Source of the DNA: Mesostigma viride
Taxonomy: Eukaryota; Streptophyta; Mesostigmatophyceae; Mesostigmatales; Mesostigmataceae
Length of the DNA: 38,719 nt
Direction: 5' to 3'
Assembly (NCBI GenBank): GCA_009746045.1
Contig: RPFO01001417.1
Span: 1 to 38,719, forward strand
Shown here piece after piece: positions 7,332 to 14,170 of this stretch. The position numbers were made by a program, and so were the translations under genes. Every line of letters starts with the position of its first letter. The stretch's first letter is position 1. Below the pieces are notes generated by a model. The model was not told where the DNA came from, ran no database searches, and saw only the letters and a list, made by a program, of their open reading frames with translations.

Positions 7332-7442
7332 CTACTCCGGCCAGGTGGCCACCTTGCACGCCCACACGAGCACGGTGTGAGTGGCGGCCACGACGCACGC
7401 GCGGATCGCGCCCTTCGCCGTCTCCAACGCCCGGCACTCCAT
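7332..7442 (-). CDS. Possible micro-protein (36 aa), hydrophobic
   Basis: ATG 7442 opens a 36-codon frame with a cysteine- and alanine-rich hydrophobic stretch (IRACVVAATHTVLVWACK). A T-run about 40 bp upstream vaguely resembles the late-type promoter but the second box is poor. It may be a small membrane protein, or chance in this GC-rich gap. Confidence 0.25.
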   Translation of the reverse strand: MECRALETAKGAIRACVVAATHTVLVWACKVATWPE

Positions 7443-7521
7443 CCGCGCGCCCGTCCGTCGCGTCTCATCCGGGGCGGAGAAAAAGGGCGCACGCGGGACG
7501 GGCGAACGCCCGCCTCGACGG

Positions 7522-7548
7522 ATTTATTTATCGACGGGTACAGATATC
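7522..7548 (+). promoter_or_regulatory. Late-type promoter, variant
   Basis: A/T block ATTTATTTAT (7522-7531), then GTACAGATATC starting at 7538, ATG at 7555. The second box is degenerate. Confidence 0.45.
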
Positions 7549-7554
7549 GACCCG

Positions 7555-7836
7555 ATGGTGCTCGACCTCCTGCGAGACGCACGGTTCGTCCGATTCGTGC
7601 TCGGCGCGGTCAGCGTCTACGCGCTCTTCCGCGTGGCGCTCGTCCTCCTCTTCGCGATCGTGTACTGGCTCGTGTCCCTCCGCGACCCCAAGGCCTTCTC
7701 CCGACGCCTCTCCCTCGGCGACGCGCTCTACCTCAGCGTGGCCACCGGCACCACGCTCGGGTATTGGGACGTCGCGCCCGTCGGACGGGTCGCGAGGACA
7801 TGTACCGGATTGCACGCCCTCTCCTGCGTCTTCTGA
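7555..7836 (+). CDS. Kcv-like miniature potassium channel (93 aa)
   Basis: The layout is that of viral one-pore channels: short amphipathic N-terminus (1-14), membrane segment TM1 (about 15-40), pore helix (GDALYLSVA, 55-63), filter T-G-T-T-L-G-Y-W-D (64-72) and a second hydrophobic segment starting near 79. Channels of this type in algal viruses are about 80-125 residues. The filter reads G-Y-W where nearly all potassium channels have G-Y-G or G-F-G, one base away (TGG versus GGG). TM2 looks short: the frame stops at 7836, while one base back it continues for about ten hydrophobic codons to 7868. This matches the single-base-loss pattern seen elsewhere. Start chosen at ATG 7555 after the promoter-like block. 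Confidence 0.8.
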   Translation: MVLDLLRDARFVRFVLGAVSVYALFRVALVLLFAIVYWLVSLRDPKAFSRRLSLGDALYLSVATGTTLGYWDVAPVGRVARTCTGLHALSCVF

Positions 7837-7847
7837 CGACCGCCAGC

Positions 7848-7871
7848 ATTATTATCGACGCAGAATAGTAC
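7848..7871 (+). promoter_or_regulatory. Bipartite late-type promoter
   Basis: ATTATTAT (7848-7855), 10-bp spacer, TAGTAC (7866-7871), ATG at 7889. It overlaps the likely true end of the channel gene. Confidence 0.5.
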
Positions 7872-7888
7872 GACCCCACCCTTGACCC

Positions 7889-8086
7889 ATGGACATCTCT
7901 CGCGCGCCCTCGGCGATGTGGAACGCGTTCGCGTCCGCCCCTCTCCTCGCCCGCGTCCTGTTCGTCCTCGCGGTCGCCCTAGCCGCCCGTTCCCTGACGT
8001 TCGACCCGTACCCGTTCGGCGTCCCGCGCATATTCGCACGACAGCCGCGGCGTCCTGGCTCCAGCGGCCTGCTTCTCCTGAACTGA
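7889..8086 (+). CDS. Small single-pass membrane protein (65 aa)
   Basis: The hydrophobic segment LLARVLFVLAVALAARSL (about residues 19-36) follows a short polar N-terminus. The C-terminus is basic and proline-rich. It has its own late-type promoter, with a short leader. It lies between the channel gene and the two acylated mini-proteins, so this part of the window may be a set of membrane-associated genes. No family recognised. Confidence 0.65.
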   Translation: MDISRAPSAMWNAFASAPLLARVLFVLAVALAARSLTFDPYPFGVPRIFARQPRRPGSSGLLLLN

Positions 8087-8101
8087 TCCCCGAAACGGAT
8101 A

Positions 8102-8143
8102 GACGAGTTTATTGACGATTTCGTTGGACGAGTTTATTGACGA
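8102..8143 (+). repeat. 17-bp direct repeat, period 25
   Basis: GACGAGTTTATTGACGA occurs at 8102-8118 and again at 8127-8143. It is followed by AATAAA (8146-8151), so it lies in the 3' region of the preceding gene and may be part of an end signal. Confidence 0.85.
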
Positions 8144-8179
8144 ATAATAAAGAATGCGTTCCGTGCATCTCGCGTGTCC

Positions 8180-8206
8180 AAAACATTTTCATTGACACGG
8201 GTAATA
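8180..8206 (+). promoter_or_regulatory. Late-type promoter, variant
   Basis: AAAACATTTT (8180-8189), 11-bp spacer, GTAATA (8201-8206), ATG at 8231. Confidence 0.4.
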
Positions 8207-8230
8207 ACGGTCGCTCCTGCTCGAGAACTC

Positions 8231-8401
8231 ATGGGGTGCTGTCTGGGCAAGTTGACGACGCCTCGCCGCGAGCGACAGTCGATCCAGGTCGACGGGAGGG
8301 TGGTGTACGAATCTAGGTTCGAGAACAGCTCCCGAGGGGCGGATGGGGACTCGGTGCGGATGGCGGGCGAGGGGAGGAGGGAGCCCCGATTTCATCTGTG
8401 A
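8231..8401 (+). CDS. Mini-protein with MGCC acylation signal (56 aa)
   Basis: The protein begins MGCCLGKL. Glycine at position 2 with cysteines at 3 and 4 is the classic arrangement for N-myristoylation plus palmitoylation in eukaryotic cells. The rest is polar and charged, with no membrane segment, so the lipid anchor would be the only membrane attachment. The in-frame upstream ATG at 8174 would bury the signal and lies before the promoter-like block, so 8231 is preferred. The next gene has the same type of N-terminus. Function unknown; a role at host or viral membranes is inferred. Confidence 0.6.
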   Translation: MGCCLGKLTTPRRERQSIQVDGRVVYESRFENSSRGADGDSVRMAGEGRREPRFHL

Positions 8402-8422
8402 CCGTCTAGATAGACACGCGGG

Positions 8423-8608
8423 ATGGGGAACTGTTGCGCCGTTCCGAGGCGCGAGACGGACGAGAAGGTTGAGGATTTCTACGCGCGACGACGCGACTCG
8501 TTGCCCCCCGGCATGCGCGCGGTGATACAGTACCGCTTCGAGAAGGTCCAGGCCGAGAAGAAGGGGCGGCAGACGGCGCCCGCGGACGCGTCTACCCAGA
8601 TCCCGTGA
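8423..8608 (+). CDS. Mini-protein with MGNCC acylation signal (61 aa)
   Basis: The N-terminus MGNCCAVPRR is a textbook dual-acylation sequence: Gly2 for myristate, Cys4/Cys5 for palmitate, then basic residues. The remainder is a charged helix-like sequence (EKVEDFYARRR, YRFEKVQAEKK). It lies 21 bp downstream of the MGCC gene on the same strand. The end overlaps the 3' end of the convergent minus gene by 17 bp. The two mini-proteins share little beyond the N-terminus, so they may be diverged duplicates or independent. Confidence 0.65.
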   Translation: MGNCCAVPRRETDEKVEDFYARRRDSLPPGMRAVIQYRFEKVQAEKKGRQTAPADASTQIP

Positions 8609-10031
8609 CGGAGGACAACGCGGCTCTCGCTAAGGCTCCGATGGCGCCCGTCGTACTGAACGCCTCTTCCTCCGCCGAGCCCGTGTCCATGTCCCGGAAC
8701 TCTATCTTGCCTCTCTCGTTCTCCAGTCTCTCCAGCTTCTCCTGGTACTCCATGTCGAGTCTCTGTTTGGATTCGCGGTAACCGGCGTCTTGTTCCGCCA
8801 TAGCGTCGAACATGCGCATCTTCGAGTTCTTGTCGGCCATTTCCTGCTTGACCACGTCCGACACGGACGAATTGTAAAATGTTCCCTTCGTCTTCAACGT
8901 CTTATGGTCGCCGTCCGGATACCGGATGATCACCACTCCCTTTTTGTCATCGACGACCACGGCGCCCGACTTCACGAGGTAGTTGATCAGCAGATCCAGG
9001 GACGCCTTTTCGTACCCCTCCTTCAGCTTGGTATCCGTGTACGTCTGCGCGACGGCCCTTGCCGCTCGTCGGGATTGCACGTACGCGTTCGTGGTCCCCG
9101 CGAACACGGCCGAGTCCCGCACGTTGCGGTTCGGGTTCAACAAGGCCATGCCCGCGACCAGGTCGGCCGGCATCTTCTGTCCGGCGAGGTTGAACAGCAT
9201 CGGGATCGCGCTCACCAGGAACCAGCCTCGATCCTTCTCGTCCTCGCCCGACAGGATCTGCGTCGTTCCGAGACCCAGCAGGGTGACCTTCACCCACGCG
9301 GGCATGAAGTCGATGATCTGCTCGATCGCGGGGATCGACATGATCAGACGGGACGCGTCGCCCGCCGACAGGACGAGGCGTTTCACCACCGTCTGGATCA
9401 TGTTCATGACGCGCGCGGGGATGAGGCGGCGGAGGAAGCGGAAACGCTGGTGCACCCGCATGCTGTCCGCCACGATCTCGCACAACGTCCGCTTGTCCAT
9501 ATCCCGGTAATCCGTCGCCGGCTTGCCCTCCAGCGCGGCGGCGATCGATATCAGCTGCGGCACGTGTTCTTGGGACGCGTTCTCGTTCATCATGTCCGCG
9601 CACAGTCGGCGAGTGACCTCGCTCACCCGCGCGTGCGAGATCATGTCGCACATCTGCTCGCGGTTCATGCCGCGGATGTACGAGTCGGGGTACCGGGGGT
9701 ACACGGCCTTGAAGATCTCGACGGCCCTGTGCCTCGGCATCCCCTTGGCGACCCCCTTGTTGCAGAACTCGGGCGCGTCCTCTCCCTCGTATTCCAGCCC
9801 CTCCTGAGCGGCGGCTTCGAGGGCGGCCGACATCATCACGTGGCGAGCGCTCGGCCGCGTCCGTTTCGCGGGTGACCGTTTCTTGGTCGCGGCGGCTCTC
9901 GGCTTCGTCCGCTTGGTCTTGGCCGAAGTACCGGTACCACCGGCGGTCTTCTTCGCCCGCCGCCGGCGGTCTTCCTCGTCCTCGCGCGCGACCGTTTCGT
10001 CCCGGCCGGCATGTCGTCGCGTCTCTATCAT
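8592..10031 (-). CDS. Basic-tailed paralog 1 (479 aa), unknown family
   Basis: The first 65 residues form a strongly basic tail rich in K, R, A, T and P (TKKRSPAKRTRPSAR), reminiscent of histone H1 or virion DNA-binding tails. The conserved core (about 66-210) begins M-x-A-A and contains L-E-Y-x-G-E-D-A-P-x-F-C, G-V-A-K-G and H-Q-R-F-R-F-L-R-(R/K)-L-(I/V)-P-(A/T)-R. It is shared with the tandem neighbour at 10068-11343. A hydrophobic stretch near 250 (AWVKVTLLGLGTTQIL) may touch membrane. The C-terminal part has a coiled-coil-like helix (MEYQEKLERLENERGK). The start ATG sits in the loop of a hairpin. The role is unknown; an abundant virion component is possible. Confidence 0.75.
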   Translation of the reverse strand: MIETRRHAGRDETVAREDEEDRRRRAKKTAGGTGTSAKTKRTKPRAAATKKRSPAKRTRPSARHVMMSAALEAAAQEGLEYEGEDAPEFCNKGVAKGMPRHRAVEIFKAVYPRYPDSYIRGMNREQMCDMISHARVSEVTRRLCADMMNENASQEHVPQLISIAAALEGKPATDYRDMDKRTLCEIVADSMRVHQRFRFLRRLIPARVMNMIQTVVKRLVLSAGDASRLIMSIPAIEQIIDFMPAWVKVTLLGLGTTQILSGEDEKDRGWFLVSAIPMLFNLAGQKMPADLVAGMALLNPNRNVRDSAVFAGTTNAYVQSRRAARAVAQTYTDTKLKEGYEKASLDLLINYLVKSGAVVVDDKKGVVIIRYPDGDHKTLKTKGTFYNSSVSDVVKQEMADKNSKMRMFDAMAEQDAGYRESKQRLDMEYQEKLERLENERGKIEFRDMDTGSAEEEAFSTTGAIGALARAALSSVTGSG

Positions 10032-10046
10032 GCATGCTATAGAGAC
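10021..10046 (-). promoter_or_regulatory. Hairpin around start codon of paralog 1
   Basis: GTCTCTAT (minus strand, 10046-10039) pairs perfectly with ATAGAGAC (10028-10021). The 10-nt loop AGCATGCATG ends with the start ATG (10031-10029). An AACAAAAT block lies just upstream. The fold could affect translation, or the palindrome could bind a regulator. Confidence 0.5.
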
Positions 10047-10067
10047 ACATTTTGTTCGTCTTACCGC

Positions 10068-11343
10068 CTAGTACTGCCCCGAAATAGCCGGCGTCGTATC
10101 GGACCGCGTCGCTCCTCCCTGGCCGCACCGCGTGGGGAGTTCCGGTCCGTACGCGACCTGCGCGTCGGTTTCCGGGGGCGACGCGAGGTACTCGGCCATC
10201 GCCTCTCTCACTCGGTCGACGGCGGAGGCGCCGTACCCCGCGGCCGCGTCCCGCCACTCCGTCGCCTTCTCGCGGCCATGGGGCCGTATAAGCGGGCCGC
10301 GTCCCCCGCTTCTCCGGCCTTCTGCATGCCCCACTCCAGGGCTCGGGAGGACATCTCCCTCAATCGATCCTGGAAACTCGGACCTTCGACCGACGGCGCC
10401 GGGTCGTCGAAGAGGATGTCGTGCGCGTGTCGGGGAGCCGCCGAGGTGTTCTGCGTGACGGGCGACGCCCGGGCGGCCGCGTCGACTCGCCGCCTCCGTC
10501 CGGCATCCCCGCCAGCGATTGGCCCAGTGTGGACGGGACGGGAGTCTTGGCGAGCTGGAGGAGCGTGGGGATCGCGGTCGCCGTGAACCCGGCCTTCAGC
10601 ACGCCGTTGGGCTGGTACATGCTCCTGAGCGCGCCCATACCGAGCATCGCGCCTCGCAGCCACAAAGGGGCCTGGCCCAGCACGCTATCGACCCCCGGGG
10701 CGGACAACACGATCTGGCCGAGCTGGGCGGCGTCGCCCGCCGCGCCCGCGGCCTTGCGCGCGAAATCGGAGATCGACTTCATCGCGCGGGTCGGGACGAG
10801 TTTGCGCAGGAAGCGGAACCGTTGGTGCGGCTTCAGACGCTCGGAGATCATCTCGCACAAGATCCGCTTCGGGATGCCCGCGTACGCCTCCGCCGGTCTG
10901 TCGTCGAGCGCGGCGGCGATCGCCACGAGGTGCGCCATCCTCCCCGGGTCGGTGTTGGCGTCCATCAGTTTCGCGCACACGAGTTTGGTCATGGCGTCCA
11001 CGGCGTCGTACGACATCTTCTCGCACATCTCGTCGCGCGTCATCTCCTGCAGCTCGGCTTCCGGGAAGTCCGGGTACACCGCCCGGAAAAGCCTCAGCGC
11101 CCTGGCCATCGTCAGCCCCTTGGCGACCCCGTGGGAGCAGAACGGGGCGTCCTCGCCGGGGTACTCGAGTCCCGGGGCCGTGGCCGACGCGAACGCCGCC
11201 GCCATGACGGCGTGGTGCCGCGACCGCGGGCGGGTCGTCCCGCGCACATCCCACGCGCTCCTCGCCATGTCGTCCGAACGCGGCGCGGCGCCAGGAGGGC
11301 GTCGCGTCGACGGGACGCGCGTCGATCTGCGATTCGTCGGCAT
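10068..11343 (-). CDS. Basic-tailed paralog 2, broken by two frame changes (about 424 aa)
   Basis: The N-terminal tail (about 45 residues, Arg-rich) is followed by a core closely matching paralog 1: E-Y-P-G-E-D-A-P-F-C, G-V-A-K-G and P-H-Q-R-F-R-F-L-R-K-L-V-P-T-R. The reading frame moves back one base near 10490 and again near 10265, both in G/C runs. Between and after these points the alternative frames encode sensible helix-rich sequence, ending at a stop at 10068. The start at 11343 fits a promoter 9 bp upstream that shares its A/T block with the divergent gene at 11408. Tandem duplication with paralog 1 is clear. Function unknown. Confidence 0.65.
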
Positions 11344-11351
11344 CGTTTGTC

Positions 11352-11395
11352 GGTATATCTAGTCCAGCCGAAGATTTTTATGCCGATCGGTACAT
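11352..11395. promoter_or_regulatory. Bidirectional late-type promoter
   Basis: The A/T block ATTTTTAT (11374-11381) is followed on the plus strand by GTACAT (11390-11395) before ATG 11408. On the minus strand it is followed, after 15-16 bp, by ATATACC (11358-11352) before ATG 11343. One block sits between two divergent genes only 64 bp apart. Confidence 0.6.
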
Positions 11396-11407
11396 AAACG
11401 GGGCGGC

Positions 11408-11878
11408 ATGACAGACTCGTCGCCCGCGACGGCAGCCGGAGACACGGAGACCGCAAAGGACGAGTCGGACGTCCCGTTGTTCCTGCGGAACATGGAGATC
11501 GAATTCGCGCGCAGACAAGCCGCCGGGACGTTGAACACGTCCGTCGGGAACTGCCCGGTCCAGCCCACGTTGGTGGACATCAACCGCGCGCGGTACGCCG
11601 CGGAGGACGCGAGACGCGCGAAGGAGGCCGCGGAGGCCAAGGCGGAACGGGCGAGGGTGGCCGAAGCCATGACGAATCCGGACTTCGCCGCGTGTCGCGA
11701 AGAATTGCGCGCCGCCTACGAGGACACCGAGGGTGTCCCGTTCTTCATTTACGGCGCCAGGAGGTGGAAAGCCGAGGACGATTTCGCCCGCAAGTTCTGG
11801 GCGTTCCGCAAGTTCGTCCGGAAAGAGGCCGAGAGACTCGAGTACGAGTCGTGCCTCCGGATCATGGACGCCCGTTAA
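11408..11878 (+). CDS. Unknown soluble protein with coiled coil (156 aa)
   Basis: The N-terminus is acidic and low-complexity. Residues about 60-95 form an A/E/R/K-rich helix (RYAAEDARRAKEAAEAKAER) likely to coil. The C-terminal third is more ordered and aromatic (VPFFIYGARRWKAEDDFARK, FWAFRKFVRK). No signal peptide or membrane segment. The promoter is shared with the divergent paralog 2. No family recognised. AATAAA follows at 11954. Confidence 0.7.
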   Translation: MTDSSPATAAGDTETAKDESDVPLFLRNMEIEFARRQAAGTLNTSVGNCPVQPTLVDINRARYAAEDARRAKEAAEAKAERARVAEAMTNPDFAACREELRAAYEDTEGVPFFIYGARRWKAEDDFARKFWAFRKFVRKEAERLEYESCLRIMDAR

Positions 11879-11953
11879 AATCCCGGGAAACGCCGGACCC
11901 GTCGGAGCACGAACTCAACGGTTCGAGCTTCCCGCCTCCCGCTTATGCTTATG

Positions 11954-11983
11954 AATAAACGAATCATTTACGTCCTATTTATT
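11954..11983. terminator. Convergent AATAAA-type signals
   Basis: AATAAA (11954-11959) serves the plus gene ending at 11878. TTTATT (11978-11983), AATAAA on the minus strand, serves the minus gene ending at 12055. No gene lies in 11879-12054. Confidence 0.4.
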
Positions 11984-12054
11984 CTCGCACATGTCACGTG
12001 GAACCACCATCGTAGGATCGCGCGCGGAGTGTTGGTTAGACGGTAGATCGCGCG

Positions 12055-12576
12055 TCACTTTTTAGAACGTTTGCGCGCGGAAGAGGTAGAACGGCGCGCG
12101 GTCGGCCCGGTACGCGCCGACGCGGTACGACGGCGGTGTCTCTTCTGCGCCTCGTCGTGGTCCCCGCCGGCGGGTATGAAGTCGATGTTCCCGTTCTCGA
12201 ACGGGTAGTCGACCATGGGGATGTCGTCCATGTCGATCGCGTACGGGTTCTGAGGCGCGACGAACCCGTTCGGAACGGGGATCGCGATGTTGGGGTCTTG
12301 GAAGAGCCGGTCGGGAGGCGCGTGCCCGGGCGCGTCCATCGGGTCGTGGAGGTCGAGTCCCCGATTGAACATGGGATCGATGTTCGTGACCGCGTGGGAC
12401 CGCGCCGAGTGCCGCGTCCGTGTCCGGGTCCGGGCCCGTGTCCGGCTCGCGCTCGCTCTCGTCATTCGCTTCTTGACGGTAGGGGCTCCGGTTCTCTTTC
12501 CGCCGGAGTGCGCGGGGCACGACGCCGAGTTGCGACACCTGCGTCCGCTCGCGGTCGTGGCGCCACACCGTTTCAT
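12055..12576 (-). CDS. Protein with N-terminal zinc-knuckle-like motif and basic tails (173 aa)
   Basis: It opens MKRCGATTASGRRCRNSASC followed by P-A-H: the pattern C-x-A-x-T-x2-G-x2-C-x5-C-x2-H is a small cysteine/histidine knuckle similar to the one ending the protein at 2221-3096. An Arg/Thr/Ser-rich basic stretch with RTRARTRTRTR follows. The middle is acidic and proline-rich (IDMDDIPMVDYPFENGNID), and the C-terminus is basic again (RRSTSSARKRSKK). Nucleic-acid binding is likely. Upstream lies AAATAAATAT (12615-12606) and GATACG, a compact version of the late-type promoter. Confidence 0.7.
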   Translation of the reverse strand: MKRCGATTASGRRCRNSASCPAHSGGKRTGAPTVKKRMTRASASRTRARTRTRTRHSARSHAVTNIDPMFNRGLDLHDPMDAPGHAPPDRLFQDPNIAIPVPNGFVAPQNPYAIDMDDIPMVDYPFENGNIDFIPAGGDHDEAQKRHRRRTASARTGPTARRSTSSARKRSKK

Positions 12577-12594
12577 GACCGGTCGCGATTCTAT

Positions 12595-12615
12595 CGTATC
12601 CGGGGATATTTATTT
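12595..12615 (-). promoter_or_regulatory. Compact late-type promoter
   Basis: On the minus strand AAATAAATAT (12615-12606) is followed after only 5 bp by GATACG (12600-12595), 18 bp from the ATG at 12576. Confidence 0.4.
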
Positions 12616-12741
12616 ACCTTTCGCGGCTTCTCGATCGTCCCGAATCGCGCACTTCACCTCCGGTGGTACCGCGCATCTCGTTCGCGCGCGGGGTGCGTTC
12701 GAACGGGGTCCGAAAATAATCGCGGGGTACCTCAACCGACG

Positions 12742-13382
12742 ATGGCCGCGATCGCTCGATCAGTCCTCGCGCCTCCTTCCGCGCGGTATGGTCCTCGTCC
12801 TCGCCGATCCGTCGACGTCCGCGGCGGCGCGTTCGCGAAAACGTACTCGCGGGGCGAAAGCGGATCCTCCGACGAACCCGAGGGTCGCACCGTGTACCTG
12901 ATAGGCCGCAACGAGCCCTACCGTCGCTACTTCGGCGTCCACACGATCGAGTCCGATCGCAAGTCCGGCGCCGGCCCGAGGCCGTACACCCATCTCGTGG
13001 CGTTCGACGAATCGGCCGTCGCCGTGGACATGGCGTGCCACATGACGGAGGACGACCGGGTGGGGAAGTCCGCGGACTACGTCCTGGAACACCCGAACAT
13101 CGACCTCCTGCTGCTGCTGAAGCTGTGCCGGCCCGTCGACCGGCTGGGGGAGGAGACGGCCGACGAAATGGAGTCCACGTTCCTGCACGCCGTCCCTTTC
13201 GCGGACGCCGAACGGATGTGCCGCGAGCGGGGCTTGGTGCTGACCGTGTTGGGGGCTACCTTGAACGAGGACAACGCCGTCACGAAGACGCACCTCGCAA
13301 AACACTACCCAAAGCCGATTACGCGGTCTACGCGTCCGCCCTGGACGCGTCGTGGGACGACGTCGCGGATCGACTAGACTAG
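12742..13382 (+). CDS. Unknown protein, broken near its C-terminus (about 212 aa)
   Basis: The start at 12742 follows AAAATAAT (12713-12720) and GGTACC, a weak late-type promoter. The sequence is a mixed alpha/beta fold with GRTVYLIGRNEPYRRYFGVH and a leucine-rich segment (HPNIDLLLLLKL). Near 13308 the frame moves back one base, in adjacent C and A runs. The new frame ends at 13382 with a tidy D/A/W-rich helix rather than the R/T-rich ending of the original frame. No family recognised. The segment 13383-13509 holds only a short direct repeat (GCATGAGAA, twice) and an A/T-rich 3' region. Confidence 0.6.
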
Positions 13383-13509
13383 CTACGGACTATGGTCTGT
13401 CTACGCGAGTGCATGAGAAGCATGAGAAGACGCGCGGTTTATAGGAACGGATTTTTATTAGTTAGGCATTCACACGTTCATTCGTCGCACGGGGCGAACG
13501 GATCGTCTT

Positions 13510-14025
13510 TCAGGCGTCCGTCTTGCCCGGCTCCTCTTCGGCATCGGCGAACTTCCCGGCCTTGCGGGTGGACGAGTTCCCGAGCAGGTACTTGAGCGCG
13601 AAATCGCCCGCGGTCCACCCGTTTTGCAACAGGTGCTGGCTCTGGATGGCCTGCCCCTTGCGCCGGATCTGGTTCAAACACTTGCGCACGTCCCCGACCG
13701 TCAGCTCGGGGATCGACGAACTCATGACCTTGTTCTTTTTGGGCTCGGTCTCGACGCCGGAATCGCCGGTCTCTTCGCGCGCCGCTCGCCTCGCGGGCTT
13801 GGCGCGCGAGTCGGTTTCCATCTTCACCTCGGCGACCGCCGGGGCGGGGGCGGGATCCGCGGAGGCGGACTCGGGCTTGTCGTGCGATGGGGCGGGGGCG
13901 GCGGCGGGGGCGTCCTTGGTCTTCCTGGCCTTCTTGGCCTTTGGTGGCCCGTCCGCCGTCGACGACTCGACCAGGATCTCGACGTCCTTGGACACGGAAG
14001 AGTGGGAGGCGTGAGAGGTCGTCAT
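13510..14025 (-). CDS. Ala/Pro-rich protein with C-terminal domain (171 aa)
   Basis: About the first 100 residues are low-complexity (A, P, K, E, S), with KPARRAAREE and basic patches such as KKARKTK. The C-terminal 70 residues look folded: IPELTVGDVRKCLNQIRRKG, then SQHLLQNGWTAGDFALKYLLG. A flexible linker plus small helical domain is the visible architecture. No family recognised. The late-type promoter lies upstream and TTTATT (13454-13459) downstream. Confidence 0.7.
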   Translation of the reverse strand: MTTSHASHSSVSKDVEILVESSTADGPPKAKKARKTKDAPAAAPAPSHDKPESASADPAPAPAVAEVKMETDSRAKPARRAAREETGDSGVETEPKKNKVMSSSIPELTVGDVRKCLNQIRRKGQAIQSQHLLQNGWTAGDFALKYLLGNSSTRKAGKFADAEEEPGKTDA

Positions 14026-14042
14026 CGTGGGGTCGGAGGAGA

Positions 14043-14066
14043 TCTATGCTACATGCGCGGAAAAAA
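14043..14066 (-). promoter_or_regulatory. Bipartite late-type promoter
   Basis: On the minus strand: six T (14066-14061), 12-bp spacer, CATAGA (14048-14043), ATG at 14025. Confidence 0.5.
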
Positions 14067-14109
14067 GATCCCGTCCGCTGAACGAACCTCCCCGCCGACG
14101 CGACCGACG

Positions 14110-14120
14110 GAGCATAAAAG
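14110..14120 (+). promoter_or_regulatory. TATA-like element before VLTF3-like gene
   Basis: GCATAAAAGGG about 55 bp upstream of ATG 14171 is TATA-like but not the bipartite late pattern. This suits a transcription factor expressed before the late genes. Confidence 0.35.
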
Positions 14121-14170
14121 GGAGCGACCCGCTCGACCTCGGTCGCGAACGGAGAATCTGCGCGTTGTTA

